Shown here piece by piece: positions 7,424 to 15,604 of a stretch of DNA of 64,000 nucleotides. The stretch's first letter is position 1. Each line of letters opens with the position of its first letter. This stretch comes from Amycolatopsis sulphurea (GTDB taxonomy: Bacteria > Actinomycetota > Actinomycetes > Mycobacteriales > Pseudonocardiaceae): the NCBI RefSeq assembly GCF_002564045.1, contig NZ_PDJK01000002.1, forward strand, positions 1,364,001-1,428,000, in the 5' to 3' direction. The notes below the pieces were generated by a model that was not told the origin of the DNA, did no database searches, and saw only the letters and a program-made list of their open reading frames with translations. Position numbers and translations under genes: made by a program.

Positions 7424-8680
7424 ATGACCAAGCTCGCCCGATCCGAACTCGACGAAGCCGCGCTGATCGACCCGGAAGCCGGCGACCCCGGGCTGAAACG
7501 CTTCCCGCTGGCCCGGACCTGCCCGTTCGCGCCGCCGCCGGAGTACCGGGAGTTCGAGGAGGCCAGGGCACAGCTGGTCGGGACCCCCTCCGGAGAGCAG
7601 GCCTGGGCGCTCGCCCGGCACGAGGACGTGCGGGCCATGCTGAACGACTCGCGGTTCAGCTCCGACCGGTTCAACCCCGGCTTCCCGATGCTCTTCAAGG
7701 ACGGAGGGCGAGGACGGACGCCGAAGATCAAGCCTTCGCTGATCAACCTCGACCCACCGGTGCACGGGCAGGCCCGCCGCTCGGTCGTCGGCGAGTTCAC
7801 GGTGAAGCGGATGAAGGCGCTGCAGCCGCGCATCCAGGAGATCGTGGACACCCAGCTGGACGCGATACTGGCCGGTGACCGGCCCGCCGACCTGGTCACC
7901 GCGCTGTCGCTGCCGGTGCCGTCGCTGGTGATCTGCGAACAGCTCGGCGTGCCCTATGCCGACCACGAGTTCTTCCAGACACGCAGCTCGAGCTTCCTCA
8001 ACCGGCGGTCCACCCTCGCCCAGCGCGAAGCGGCCATCGAGGAAATGCGGGACTACCTCAGCGGGCTGATCACCGGCAAGGAGGCCACGCCCACCGACGA
8101 TCTGCTCGGGCGCCAGATCGAGAAGCTGCGCGCGGAGGGCACCTACGACCACGACGACCTGGTCGGGCTCGCCTTCCTGCTGCTCATCGCGGGGCACGAG
8201 ACCACCGCCAACATGATCTCGCTGGGCACCGTCGCGCTGCTGGAGAACCCGGATCAGCTCGAGCTGATCAAGCAGGACCCGGGCCGGACGCGCGACGCGG
8301 TCGAGGAACTGCTGCGGTACTTCACCATCGCCGAATTCGCCACTTCGCGGGTGGCGACCGAGGACGTGGAGATCGCGGGCGTCACGATCCGGGCGGGCCA
8401 GGGCGTGCTCGGCCTGAGCCACGCGGCCAACTTCGACCACGAGGCCTTCGCCGAGCCGGATCGGCTCGACTTCACCCGCGGCGCGCGCCACCACGTCGCG
8501 TTCGGCTATGGCGTACACCAGTGCCTCGGTCAGAACCTGGCGCGGCTGGAGCTGCAGATCGTGTTCGACACGCTGTTCCGCCGGATTCCCAAGCTGCGGC
8601 TCGCGGTGCCGTTCGAGCAGCTGCCGTTCAAGCACGACTCGTCGATCTTCGGCCTGCACTGCCTGCCGGTCACCTGGTGA
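7424..8680 (+). CDS. Cytochrome P450 (CYP105-like)
   Basis: A soluble bacterial class I cytochrome P450 of 418 residues, within the usual 390-420. The oxygen-binding I-helix motif AGHETT is at residues 256-261, the K-helix ExxR is in VEELLRY, and the heme loop FGYGVHQCLGQ places the ligand Cys at 367. It would hydroxylate or otherwise oxidise a small molecule using electrons from a ferredoxin; a [3Fe-4S] ferredoxin gene lies 193 bases downstream on the same strand, and a TetR gene is divergent upstream. A collapsed second P450 lies between. CYP105 enzymes commonly act on xenobiotics and macrolide-like compounds; the substrate is unknown. Confidence 0.93.
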   Translation: MTKLARSELDEAALIDPEAGDPGLKRFPLARTCPFAPPPEYREFEEARAQLVGTPSGEQAWALARHEDVRAMLNDSRFSSDRFNPGFPMLFKDGGRGRTPKIKPSLINLDPPVHGQARRSVVGEFTVKRMKALQPRIQEIVDTQLDAILAGDRPADLVTALSLPVPSLVICEQLGVPYADHEFFQTRSSSFLNRRSTLAQREAAIEEMRDYLSGLITGKEATPTDDLLGRQIEKLRAEGTYDHDDLVGLAFLLLIAGHETTANMISLGTVALLENPDQLELIKQDPGRTRDAVEELLRYFTIAEFATSRVATEDVEIAGVTIRAGQGVLGLSHAANFDHEAFAEPDRLDFTRGARHHVAFGYGVHQCLGQNLARLELQIVFDTLFRRIPKLRLAVPFEQLPFKHDSSIFGLHCLPVTW

Positions 8681-8693
8681 GGAGCGACCCGCG

Positions 8694-8833
8694 ATGACGA
8701 CGATGGAAGAACTTCCCGCCGCCCGGACGTGCCCGTTCGCCCCGCCGGCGAGCTGGCGAAGCCGGTGGAAGAGCTGCCGTTGCAGGCTGACGCGTCGATC
8801 TACGGCCTGCACGAGCTGCCGGTAACCTGGTAA
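8694..8833 (+). pseudogene. Collapsed second cytochrome P450 (both ends only)
   Basis: Fourteen bases after the intact P450 an ATG with a GAGGAG site opens MTTMEELPAARTCPFAPPAS, the typical first residues of a CYP105-type P450 (compare LARTCPFAPPPEYRE in the intact gene). After about 20 codons the text jumps to LAKPVEELPLQADASIYGLH and ELPVTW followed by TAA at 8831, in another frame; this is the C-terminal end of a P450 (compare FEQLPFKHDSSIFGLHCLPVTW, split here for length). About 1.1 kb of the middle, including the heme-binding region, is gone. In the surviving frame translation would end at 8825 as a short junk peptide. Confidence 0.85.
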
Positions 8834-8873
8834 AGATCAAAATGCTCCCACCACGAGCAAGGAAGAGAGCACC

Positions 8874-9068
8874 ATGAAGATCATCGCGGACACAGGCAAG
8901 TGTGTCGGCGCCGGCCAGTGCGTGCTGACCGAACCCGAGCTGTTCGACCAGAGCGAGGAAGACGGCACCGTCGTCGTGCTCAACGACACGCCCGAGGGCG
9001 AGCTGATCGAGAAGGCCCGTGAAGCCGTGAACGTCTGCCCAAGCCAAGCACTCTCACTTCAGGAGTGA
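8874..9068 (+). CDS. [3Fe-4S] ferredoxin
   Basis: A 64-residue ferredoxin of the type that donates electrons to actinobacterial P450s. Cys10, Cys16 and Cys55 (followed by Pro) are the cluster ligands. The position where a [4Fe-4S] protein would have a fourth Cys is Ala13 (CVGAGQC), which indicates a [3Fe-4S] cluster. The gene follows the P450 and its decayed paralogue on the same strand, so it presumably serves the surviving P450; the reductase must be encoded elsewhere. Confidence 0.92.
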   Translation: MKIIADTGKCVGAGQCVLTEPELFDQSEEDGTVVVLNDTPEGELIEKAREAVNVCPSQALSLQE

Positions 9069-9073
9069 CGGCA

Positions 9074-9126
9074 GCTGTGAAGGGTCCCTTCACGGACTCA
9101 GCGTCCGTGAAGGGACCCTTCACAGC
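9074..9126. terminator. GTGAAGGGG-family palindrome, copy 2
   Basis: Left arm GTGAAGGGTCCCTTCAC, loop GGAC-TCAGC-GTCC, right arm GTGAAGGGACCCTTCAC, with outer GCT/AGC pairing. The T in the left arm is matched by an A in the right, so pairing is kept although the base differs from the common G/C version. It fills the 65-base gap between the convergent ferredoxin and ABC ATPase genes, as a bidirectional terminator would. Confidence 0.75.
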
Positions 9127-9133
9127 CGTGGGC

Positions 9134-10222
<1,089 letters not shown>

Positions 10223-10235
10223 CTGCGCTCTCCCT

Positions 10236-11114
10236 TTACTTCACTGCGCCCATGGACAGACCGCGCACGAGGTGGTTCTGCGCGAACCAGCCCACGATCA
10301 TCACCGGCAACGAGGCCAGCAACGCGGCGGCGGACAGCTGGGCCCAGTACAGGCCCTCGCTGGTGATGAAGCCGACCAGGAACACCGGCACGGTGCCCGC
10401 CCTGGCGGCGGTGAGGTTGACCGCGTAGAAGAACTCCGTCCAGGAGAAGATCACGCAGATCAGTGCGGTCGCGGCCACCCCGGGGGCGACCACCGGCATG
10501 ATGATCTTGCGCAGCAGGGTCGGCAGGTTCGCCCCGTCGATCCGCGCCGCCTCGATCATCTCGCCGGGCACCTCCATGAAGAACGACCGCATCATCCAGA
10601 TCGCCAGCGGCAGGTTCATCGCGGTGTACAGGATGATCAGCGCCCACACCGTGTCCAGCAGGTCGGTGTTCTGCGAGATGATGTACAGCGGGATGATCGC
10701 CGCGACGATCGGCAGCATCTTCGTGGAAAGGAAGAAGCTCAGCGCGTTCCTCGTGCCCTTGACCGGCGCCAGCGACAACGCGTACGCGGCCGGGATGCCC
10801 AGCAGCAGCACCAGCAGCGTCGAGACGATCGTGACGAAGGCGGAGTTGCCGAGGTAGGGCAGGAAATCACCCTTCAGCACCCCGGCGATCTGGTCGAAGG
10901 TGGGCTTGAAGAACAGCTTCGGCGGATCGGTGTAGGCGTCCGACTCCTGCTTGAACGCGGTGAGGATCATCCACAGCAGCGGGAAGACGAACAGGATCGC
11001 GATGATCCAGGTGACGACGGTCAGCGACGCCGGGCCGACGCGGCGCTTGGCCTTGCGCCGGGGCGGCTGGGCGGTCGTCTTCTCCGCGGGTGCGGTGACG
11101 GTTGCGGTACTCAC
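10236..11114 (-). CDS. Sugar ABC transporter permease (MalG type)
   Basis: A protein of 292 residues. The start is the GTG whose GTGA overlaps the stop of the upstream permease. About six membrane helices are visible, beginning with VVTWIIAILFVFPLLWMILTA after an Arg/Lys-rich cytosolic tail. The EAA loop reads EAARIDGANLPTLLRKIIMP, the ATPase contact site of MalG-type permeases. It forms the transmembrane channel with the MalF-type partner encoded just upstream. A frame extension further upstream is only shadow of the partner gene. Confidence 0.92.
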   Translation of the reverse strand: MSTATVTAPAEKTTAQPPRRKAKRRVGPASLTVVTWIIAILFVFPLLWMILTAFKQESDAYTDPPKLFFKPTFDQIAGVLKGDFLPYLGNSAFVTIVSTLLVLLLGIPAAYALSLAPVKGTRNALSFFLSTKMLPIVAAIIPLYIISQNTDLLDTVWALIILYTAMNLPLAIWMMRSFFMEVPGEMIEAARIDGANLPTLLRKIIMPVVAPGVAATALICVIFSWTEFFYAVNLTAARAGTVPVFLVGFITSEGLYWAQLSAAALLASLPVMIVGWFAQNHLVRGLSMGAVK

Positions 11115-12043
11115 TTCGTGCCTCCGTCCACGGAGAACGCGCGGAACATCAAGCGCAGCGCGAAGGTCGCCACGATCATGGTGATGATCACCACGACCAC
11201 GCCCATCGCCGAGGACTGTCCGACGTCGAAGCCCTCGAACGCGCGCTGGTAGATGTAGAACGGCAGGTTGGTGCTGGCCGTGCCCGGCCCGCCCTGGGTC
11301 ATCAGGAAGATCGCGTCGAAGCTGTTCACGATGTAGATCGCGCCGAGCATCGTGGCCAGCTGCAGGAACCGCGACAGGTGCGGCAGCGTGATCGAGTAGA
11401 AGGTGCGCCAGCGGTTCGCCCCGTCCACCGAGGCGGCCTCCAGCACCTCCTTCGACTGGCTCTGCAGCCCGGCCAGGGTCAGCAGCATCATGAACGGCGT
11501 CCACTGCCACACGATCTGCGCCATCACCGCGGCCAGCGGGAACTTCGACAGCCAGTCGATGTCGGTGCCGAACACGAAGTGCAGCAACCCGAACGTCGGG
11601 TCGAACATCGTGGTCTTCCACAGCAGCGCGCCCGCCGCCGGGAGGATCAGGAACGGCGTGATCAGCAGTGTGCGGACGAAACTGCGGCCGATGAACTTGC
11701 GGTCGAGCAGGATCGCCAGCCCGAGCCCGAGCAGCAGCGACACCAGCACGCACACCACGGTGAGCACGACGGTGTTGACCAGTGCGCCGAGGAACGTCGT
11801 GTCGGTGAAGACGTCGATGTAGTTCTGGAAACCGACGAAGTGCCGCGAGCCCGGCCGCACCAGGTTCCACGACTGGAACGAGTAGAACAGCGTGAGCAGG
11901 AACGGGATCTGCGTCACCGCGATGACGAAGATCAGCGCGGGCAGCAGCGGCAGCCGCCGCTTGCCCGAACCCGCGGCCTTCTTCTTGGTACTGGTGCGGG
12001 TGTTCGCCGGCGCAGGGCCGGCGGGGACCGTGACAGTGCTCAT
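11111..12043 (-). CDS. Sugar ABC transporter permease (MalF type)
   Basis: A protein of 310 residues. The start ATG overlaps the stop of the substrate-binding protein gene (ATGA). After a Lys-rich cytosolic start come about six helices (LLPALIFVIAVTQIPFLLTL first) and the EAA loop EAASVDGANRWRTFYSITLP, diagnostic of the permease that docks the shared ATPase. It pairs with the MalG-type permease, overlapping it by four bases. Confidence 0.92.
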   Translation of the reverse strand: MSTVTVPAGPAPANTRTSTKKKAAGSGKRRLPLLPALIFVIAVTQIPFLLTLFYSFQSWNLVRPGSRHFVGFQNYIDVFTDTTFLGALVNTVVLTVVCVLVSLLLGLGLAILLDRKFIGRSFVRTLLITPFLILPAAGALLWKTTMFDPTFGLLHFVFGTDIDWLSKFPLAAVMAQIVWQWTPFMMLLTLAGLQSQSKEVLEAASVDGANRWRTFYSITLPHLSRFLQLATMLGAIYIVNSFDAIFLMTQGGPGTASTNLPFYIYQRAFEGFDVGQSSAMGVVVVIITMIVATFALRLMFRAFSVDGGTK

Positions 12044-13380
12044 CCGGCCACCTCCTGATAGGACTTGCCCACGGTCTCCGCGTACTTCTGCGATTGCGCG
12101 AGCGCGTCCGCGACGGAGGTCTGCCCGGCGATGGCGGCGGACAGCTGCTGGCTCACCCGGGTGCCGAGGTCCTGGAACTCCGGGATCCCGACGAACTGGA
12201 TGCCCGGGTAGGGCACGGGTTGCACCATGGTCTTCTGCTGGTTCGCGTTCGCGATGCCGTCCAGCGTCGGCTGCGCGTACGTCTTGGCGGCTTCCTTGTA
12301 CTGCGGGATCTCGTACGTGGACTTGCGAGTGCCCGGCGGCACGCGGTTCCAGCCGTAGGTCTCGCCGACCTTCTTGGCGTACGCCTTGTCGGTCATCCAC
12401 GCCATGAAGTCCCAGGCGTCGTCCTTGGCCTTGGCAGCCTTCGGGATGGCCAGCGACCACGCGTAGAGCCAGCCACTCGCCTGGGTCTTGTCGACCGGGG
12501 CGGCGACGTAGCCGTTCTTCCCGACCACGTGGCTGGTGGACGGGTCCTCGGTGGTGCCGGTCATCGACGTGGCGTCGTACCACATCGCGGCCTGGCCCTG
12601 CGCGTACCGCGTGCCGCACTCGGTGAACCCGGCGCTGGAGGCACCGACCTCACCGTGCTCGCGGAGCAGGTTCACGTAGAAGTTCGCCGCCTTGGCGAAC
12701 TCCGGGCTGTTCAGCTTGGCGTTCCAGTCCTTGTCGAACCACTGCGCGCCGAAGGTGTTGGCCATGGTGGTGAACGGCGCGAGGCTCTCGCCCCAGCCGG
12801 GCTTGCCACGCAGGCAGATGCCGGCGACGCCGTTCTGCTTGTCGTCCAGCTTCGCGGCGTACTCGGCGATCTGCTCCCAGGTGGGATGCGCCGGCATCGG
12901 GATACCGGCCTTCTCGAACAGGTCCTTGCGATAGACCACAAAGGACGATTCGCCGTAGAACGGCACCGCGTACATCTGGTTCTGGTACGACAGCGACTCC
13001 CGGATGCTCGGGATGAAGTCCGCCTCGTCGTAGCCGGGGGTGGCCTTCATGTGCGGCTCGAGGTTTTCGAGCCAGCCGTTGGCCGCCCACTGCGGGGCCT
13101 CGTAGTTGCTGATCATCACCACGTCGAACTCGCCGCCCCCGGTGGCCGTGGACGCGGTGATCTTCGCGCGGGCCTCGTTCTCCGGCAGGGTGACGAACTT
13201 CAGGTTGACGCCGGGGTGGTTCTTCTCGAACTCGCCCTTGAGCGAGATGGCGTCCTTCATCTGCGCGTTGGAGACGATCGCCACGACCAGGGTCCGCCCG
13301 CCGTCGCCCAGCGAGCCGGCTCCGGCGCATCCCGTCACGAACAGCGCGGTCGCCGCCAGGAGGCACAGGAGTTTACGCAT
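12040..13380 (-). CDS. Sugar/polyol ABC transporter substrate-binding lipoprotein
   Basis: A protein of 446 residues. The start at 13380 is chosen because AGGAGG sits five bases before that ATG; a GTG at 13386 overlaps the site. Signal peptide and lipobox VTGC anchor it outside the membrane. The body is a family 1 extracellular solute-binding protein (DVVMISNYEAPQWAANGWLE, MYAVPFYGESSFVVYRKDLF, conserved aromatic patches). It overlaps the dehydrogenase gene by eight bases and the MalF permease by four. Operon context with a zinc alcohol dehydrogenase and a SorC-type regulator points to a sugar alcohol or related sugar as ligand; this is inference. Confidence 0.9.
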   Translation of the reverse strand: MRKLLCLLAATALFVTGCAGAGSLGDGGRTLVVAIVSNAQMKDAISLKGEFEKNHPGVNLKFVTLPENEARAKITASTATGGGEFDVVMISNYEAPQWAANGWLENLEPHMKATPGYDEADFIPSIRESLSYQNQMYAVPFYGESSFVVYRKDLFEKAGIPMPAHPTWEQIAEYAAKLDDKQNGVAGICLRGKPGWGESLAPFTTMANTFGAQWFDKDWNAKLNSPEFAKAANFYVNLLREHGEVGASSAGFTECGTRYAQGQAAMWYDATSMTGTTEDPSTSHVVGKNGYVAAPVDKTQASGWLYAWSLAIPKAAKAKDDAWDFMAWMTDKAYAKKVGETYGWNRVPPGTRKSTYEIPQYKEAAKTYAQPTLDGIANANQQKTMVQPVPYPGIQFVGIPEFQDLGTRVSQQLSAAIAGQTSVADALAQSQKYAETVGKSYQEVAG

Positions 13381-14377
13381 GGCCACCTCCTGGCAGAACC
13401 TGGATCTTCAGCCCGGTGCCGCTGCGCATCTTCGCCAGCGCCTCCGGGTACTGCTCAAGGGGCAGCGTGTCGGTGATCAGCGCCTCGGTGTCGATGTAGC
13501 CGCCTCCCACCAGGTCGAGCGCGGTGCCGTAGCTGTTGAGCACGGCCATGGAGCCGACGACGGTGATCTCGTCGTTGTAGATCCGGAACGGCGACAGAGC
13601 CACCCGGGCCTCGGCGGGGGCCACCCCGAACACCAGCAACCGGCCGCCGCGGCGCAGCGCGTCGAACGCGGATTCGATAGCGGGCACGGCGCCGGTGCAG
13701 TCCACCGCGGCGTCGTACCGCTCACCGTCCAATGCGGACACATCCTCGGCCACCGCGGTGGCACCCAGGTCGGTCGCGCGCGGCAGCCGGGCGGCGTTGC
13801 GGTCGACCATCGTCACCTGTGCACCGGCCCGCTGCAGCAGCTGCTGCATGATCAGGCCCATCGTGCCGGCGCCGACGATCAGGAACCGCTCGCCCGCTTC
13901 CACGCCGATCCGGCGCACGCCGTGCACCGCGCAGGAGACCGGCTCCACCAGCGCGCCCTGCTCCCAGCTCAGGGAGTCGGGCATCCGGTAGCAGGTGTCC
14001 GCGGGCACCGCGACATATTCGGCGAACGCGCCGTTGACCGTGTCGCCGGTCGCGTTCCAGTTCGCGCAGAGATTGCCGTGCCCGGAGCGGCACGGCGTGC
14101 AGTACCCGCAGTAGATCGACGGGTCGACCGCCACGCGGTCGCCGACTTTCCACTCCCCCGGCACGTCCGCGCCGAGTTCGACGATCTCCCCGGCGAACTC
14201 GTGCCCGGGGACGATCGGATACGGGGTCGGGGGGAAGTGCCCGTCGGCGATATGCAGGTCCGTCCCGCAGATCCCGCAGGCACCCACCTTCACGACGACC
14301 TGGCGCTCTCCGGGTTTGGGATCGGGAACCTCGCCGACCCGGATCTCACCGGGCCGATCCACGATCGCGGCACGCAT
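13373..14377 (-). CDS. Zinc-dependent polyol/alcohol dehydrogenase (MDR family)
   Basis: A protein of 334 residues and first gene of the ABC operon. Catalytic zinc ligands are Cys37 (CGICGTD) and His59-Glu60 (GHEFAGE). A structural-zinc lobe with four Cys follows (CGYCTPCRSGHGNLC). The NAD-binding Rossmann motif is VGAGTMGL near residue 170. This layout matches sorbitol/xylitol/threonine-type dehydrogenases, which oxidise a secondary alcohol with NAD+. Being co-transcribed with a sugar importer suggests the first catabolic step after uptake. Confidence 0.88.
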   Translation of the reverse strand: MRAAIVDRPGEIRVGEVPDPKPGERQVVVKVGACGICGTDLHIADGHFPPTPYPIVPGHEFAGEIVELGADVPGEWKVGDRVAVDPSIYCGYCTPCRSGHGNLCANWNATGDTVNGAFAEYVAVPADTCYRMPDSLSWEQGALVEPVSCAVHGVRRIGVEAGERFLIVGAGTMGLIMQQLLQRAGAQVTMVDRNAARLPRATDLGATAVAEDVSALDGERYDAAVDCTGAVPAIESAFDALRRGGRLLVFGVAPAEARVALSPFRIYNDEITVVGSMAVLNSYGTALDLVGGGYIDTEALITDTLPLEQYPEALAKMRSGTGLKIQVLPGGGHA

Positions 14378-14396
14378 GCCACATCACCTTCCTGGG

Positions 14397-14410
14397 TGCT
14401 CATTCGAGCA
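14397..14410. promoter_or_regulatory. Candidate SorC-type operator 1
   Basis: TGCTCATTCGAGCA, arms TGCTC and GAGCA, lies 20 bases before the first gene of the dehydrogenase/ABC operon. The same motif recurs 105 bases away at the regulator's own start, about ten helical turns, so both sites could be held by one tetramer. Confidence 0.5.
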
Positions 14411-14501
14411 ACATCGATCAATGCCGCACCTGATATGCGAAGAGCATTACACGAGTTTCCTGGGTGTTACGTCAACACTAACGCTCAGTTTCAAGCTATA
14501 G

Positions 14502-14515
14502 TGCTCATGTGAGCA
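14502..14515. promoter_or_regulatory. Candidate SorC-type operator 2, over the regulator start codon
   Basis: TGCTCATGTGAGCA has perfect six-base arms TGCTCA/TGAGCA and includes the GTG start of the regulator. TATAGT at 14497-14502 resembles a -10 box and would place the transcript start at or next to that GTG, implying a leaderless mRNA repressed by its own product. Confidence 0.5.
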
Positions 14516-15510
14516 GGAAGAAAGGGCAGTCTCCGCTGACCGAGAGCCTGCGTCTGGCCACCATGGCGCGCCGGTTCTACGTGCAGGGACACTCCAAGCT
14601 GGAGATCGCCGACGAGTTCGGGGTGAGCAGGTTCAAGGTGGCCCGCATGCTCGACGCGGCGCTGGAGAGCGGGCTGGTCCGGATCGAATTCGACCTGCCC
14701 GCCCCGGTCGACGTCGAACTCTCCGACGAGGTGCGCAGAGCGTACCGGCTGGACCGGGCGTTGGTGCTGGAGCGGTCCTCGATGCGGGAGCCGAAAGAGG
14801 TGGTGCGCCGTCGGGTCGGTGCGCTGGCCGCGCGGCTGCTGGAGGAGATCGCGGCACCCGAGGATGTGATCGGGCTCTCCTGGGCGCGGTCGGTGAACTC
14901 GATGACCGAGGCGCTGCGGGCCATGCCACGCTGCCCGATCGTGCAACTGTGCGGAGTACAGGCGGGCATGGACATGCGTGGCCGTTCGGTGGAGACGGTC
15001 AGCCGGGTGACTTCGATCTCCGGCGGCGACGCCTACCCGATCTTCGGCCCGCTGGTGCTGCCGGACCAGCGGACCCTGGACATCCTGCGGCACCAGCCGG
15101 GCATCGCGGAGACCTTCGCGCAGTTCACCAAGCTCACCAAGGCGGTGGTGAGCATCGGCGCCTGGGCGACCGGCGAGTCCACTGTGTACGACGCGCTCGA
15201 CGACGCCGAACGGGCCGCGATCGCCGCCCGCGGCGCGACCGCCGAGGTGGCCGCACGGCTGTTCGACGCCTCCGGCGCGCCGGTGTCGACCGGGCTGACC
15301 CACCACGTGCTCGCGATCGGCCGGGAGGAACTGATGGCCGTGCCGGAGGTGATCGCGATCGGCTACAGCCAGCCGAAGGCCGCGGCAGTGGACGCGGTGC
15401 TGCGCTCCGGCCTGGTGTCCACTCTGGTCACCGACGCCGCGGCGGCGGGACCGTTGCTGGAGCTGGCGGCGGAGAAACCGTTGCCGATGCCGCCGATGCC
15501 GCCGTCCTGA
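14509..15510 (+). CDS. SorC-family sugar-responsive transcriptional regulator
   Basis: A protein of 333 residues starting at GTG. Residues 15-60 form the helix-turn-helix (RFYVQGHSKLEIADEFGVSR, FKVARMLDAAL). The rest is the SorC sugar-binding domain (VIGLSWARSVNSMTEAL, VVSIGAWATGESTVYDAL). SorC/DeoR-type effector domains bind phosphorylated sugars. It is divergent from the dehydrogenase/ABC operon, and the two share palindromic motifs, so control of that operon and of itself is likely. The tail is Pro/Met-rich (PLPMPPMPPS). Confidence 0.88.
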   Translation: MSRKKGQSPLTESLRLATMARRFYVQGHSKLEIADEFGVSRFKVARMLDAALESGLVRIEFDLPAPVDVELSDEVRRAYRLDRALVLERSSMREPKEVVRRRVGALAARLLEEIAAPEDVIGLSWARSVNSMTEALRAMPRCPIVQLCGVQAGMDMRGRSVETVSRVTSISGGDAYPIFGPLVLPDQRTLDILRHQPGIAETFAQFTKLTKAVVSIGAWATGESTVYDALDDAERAAIAARGATAEVAARLFDASGAPVSTGLTHHVLAIGREELMAVPEVIAIGYSQPKAAAVDAVLRSGLVSTLVTDAAAAGPLLELAAEKPLPMPPMPPS

Positions 15511-15524
15511 ACCGAAGGGGCGTG

Positions 15525-15577
15525 GCTGTGAAGGGGCCCTTCACGGACTCTGAGTCCGTGAAGGGCCCCTTCACAGC
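15525..15577. terminator. GTGAAGGGG palindrome, copy 3
   Basis: A perfect 47-base hairpin, arms GTGAAGGGGCCCTTCAC / GTGAAGGGCCCCTTCAC around GGACTC-T-GAGTCC, extended by GCT/AGC. It sits between the convergent SorC regulator (15510) and helicase (15605) genes, a position typical of a bidirectional terminator. Confidence 0.75.
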
Positions 15578-15604
15578 TTTGGGACGACGCGGGGCCGGAA
15601 GTGG

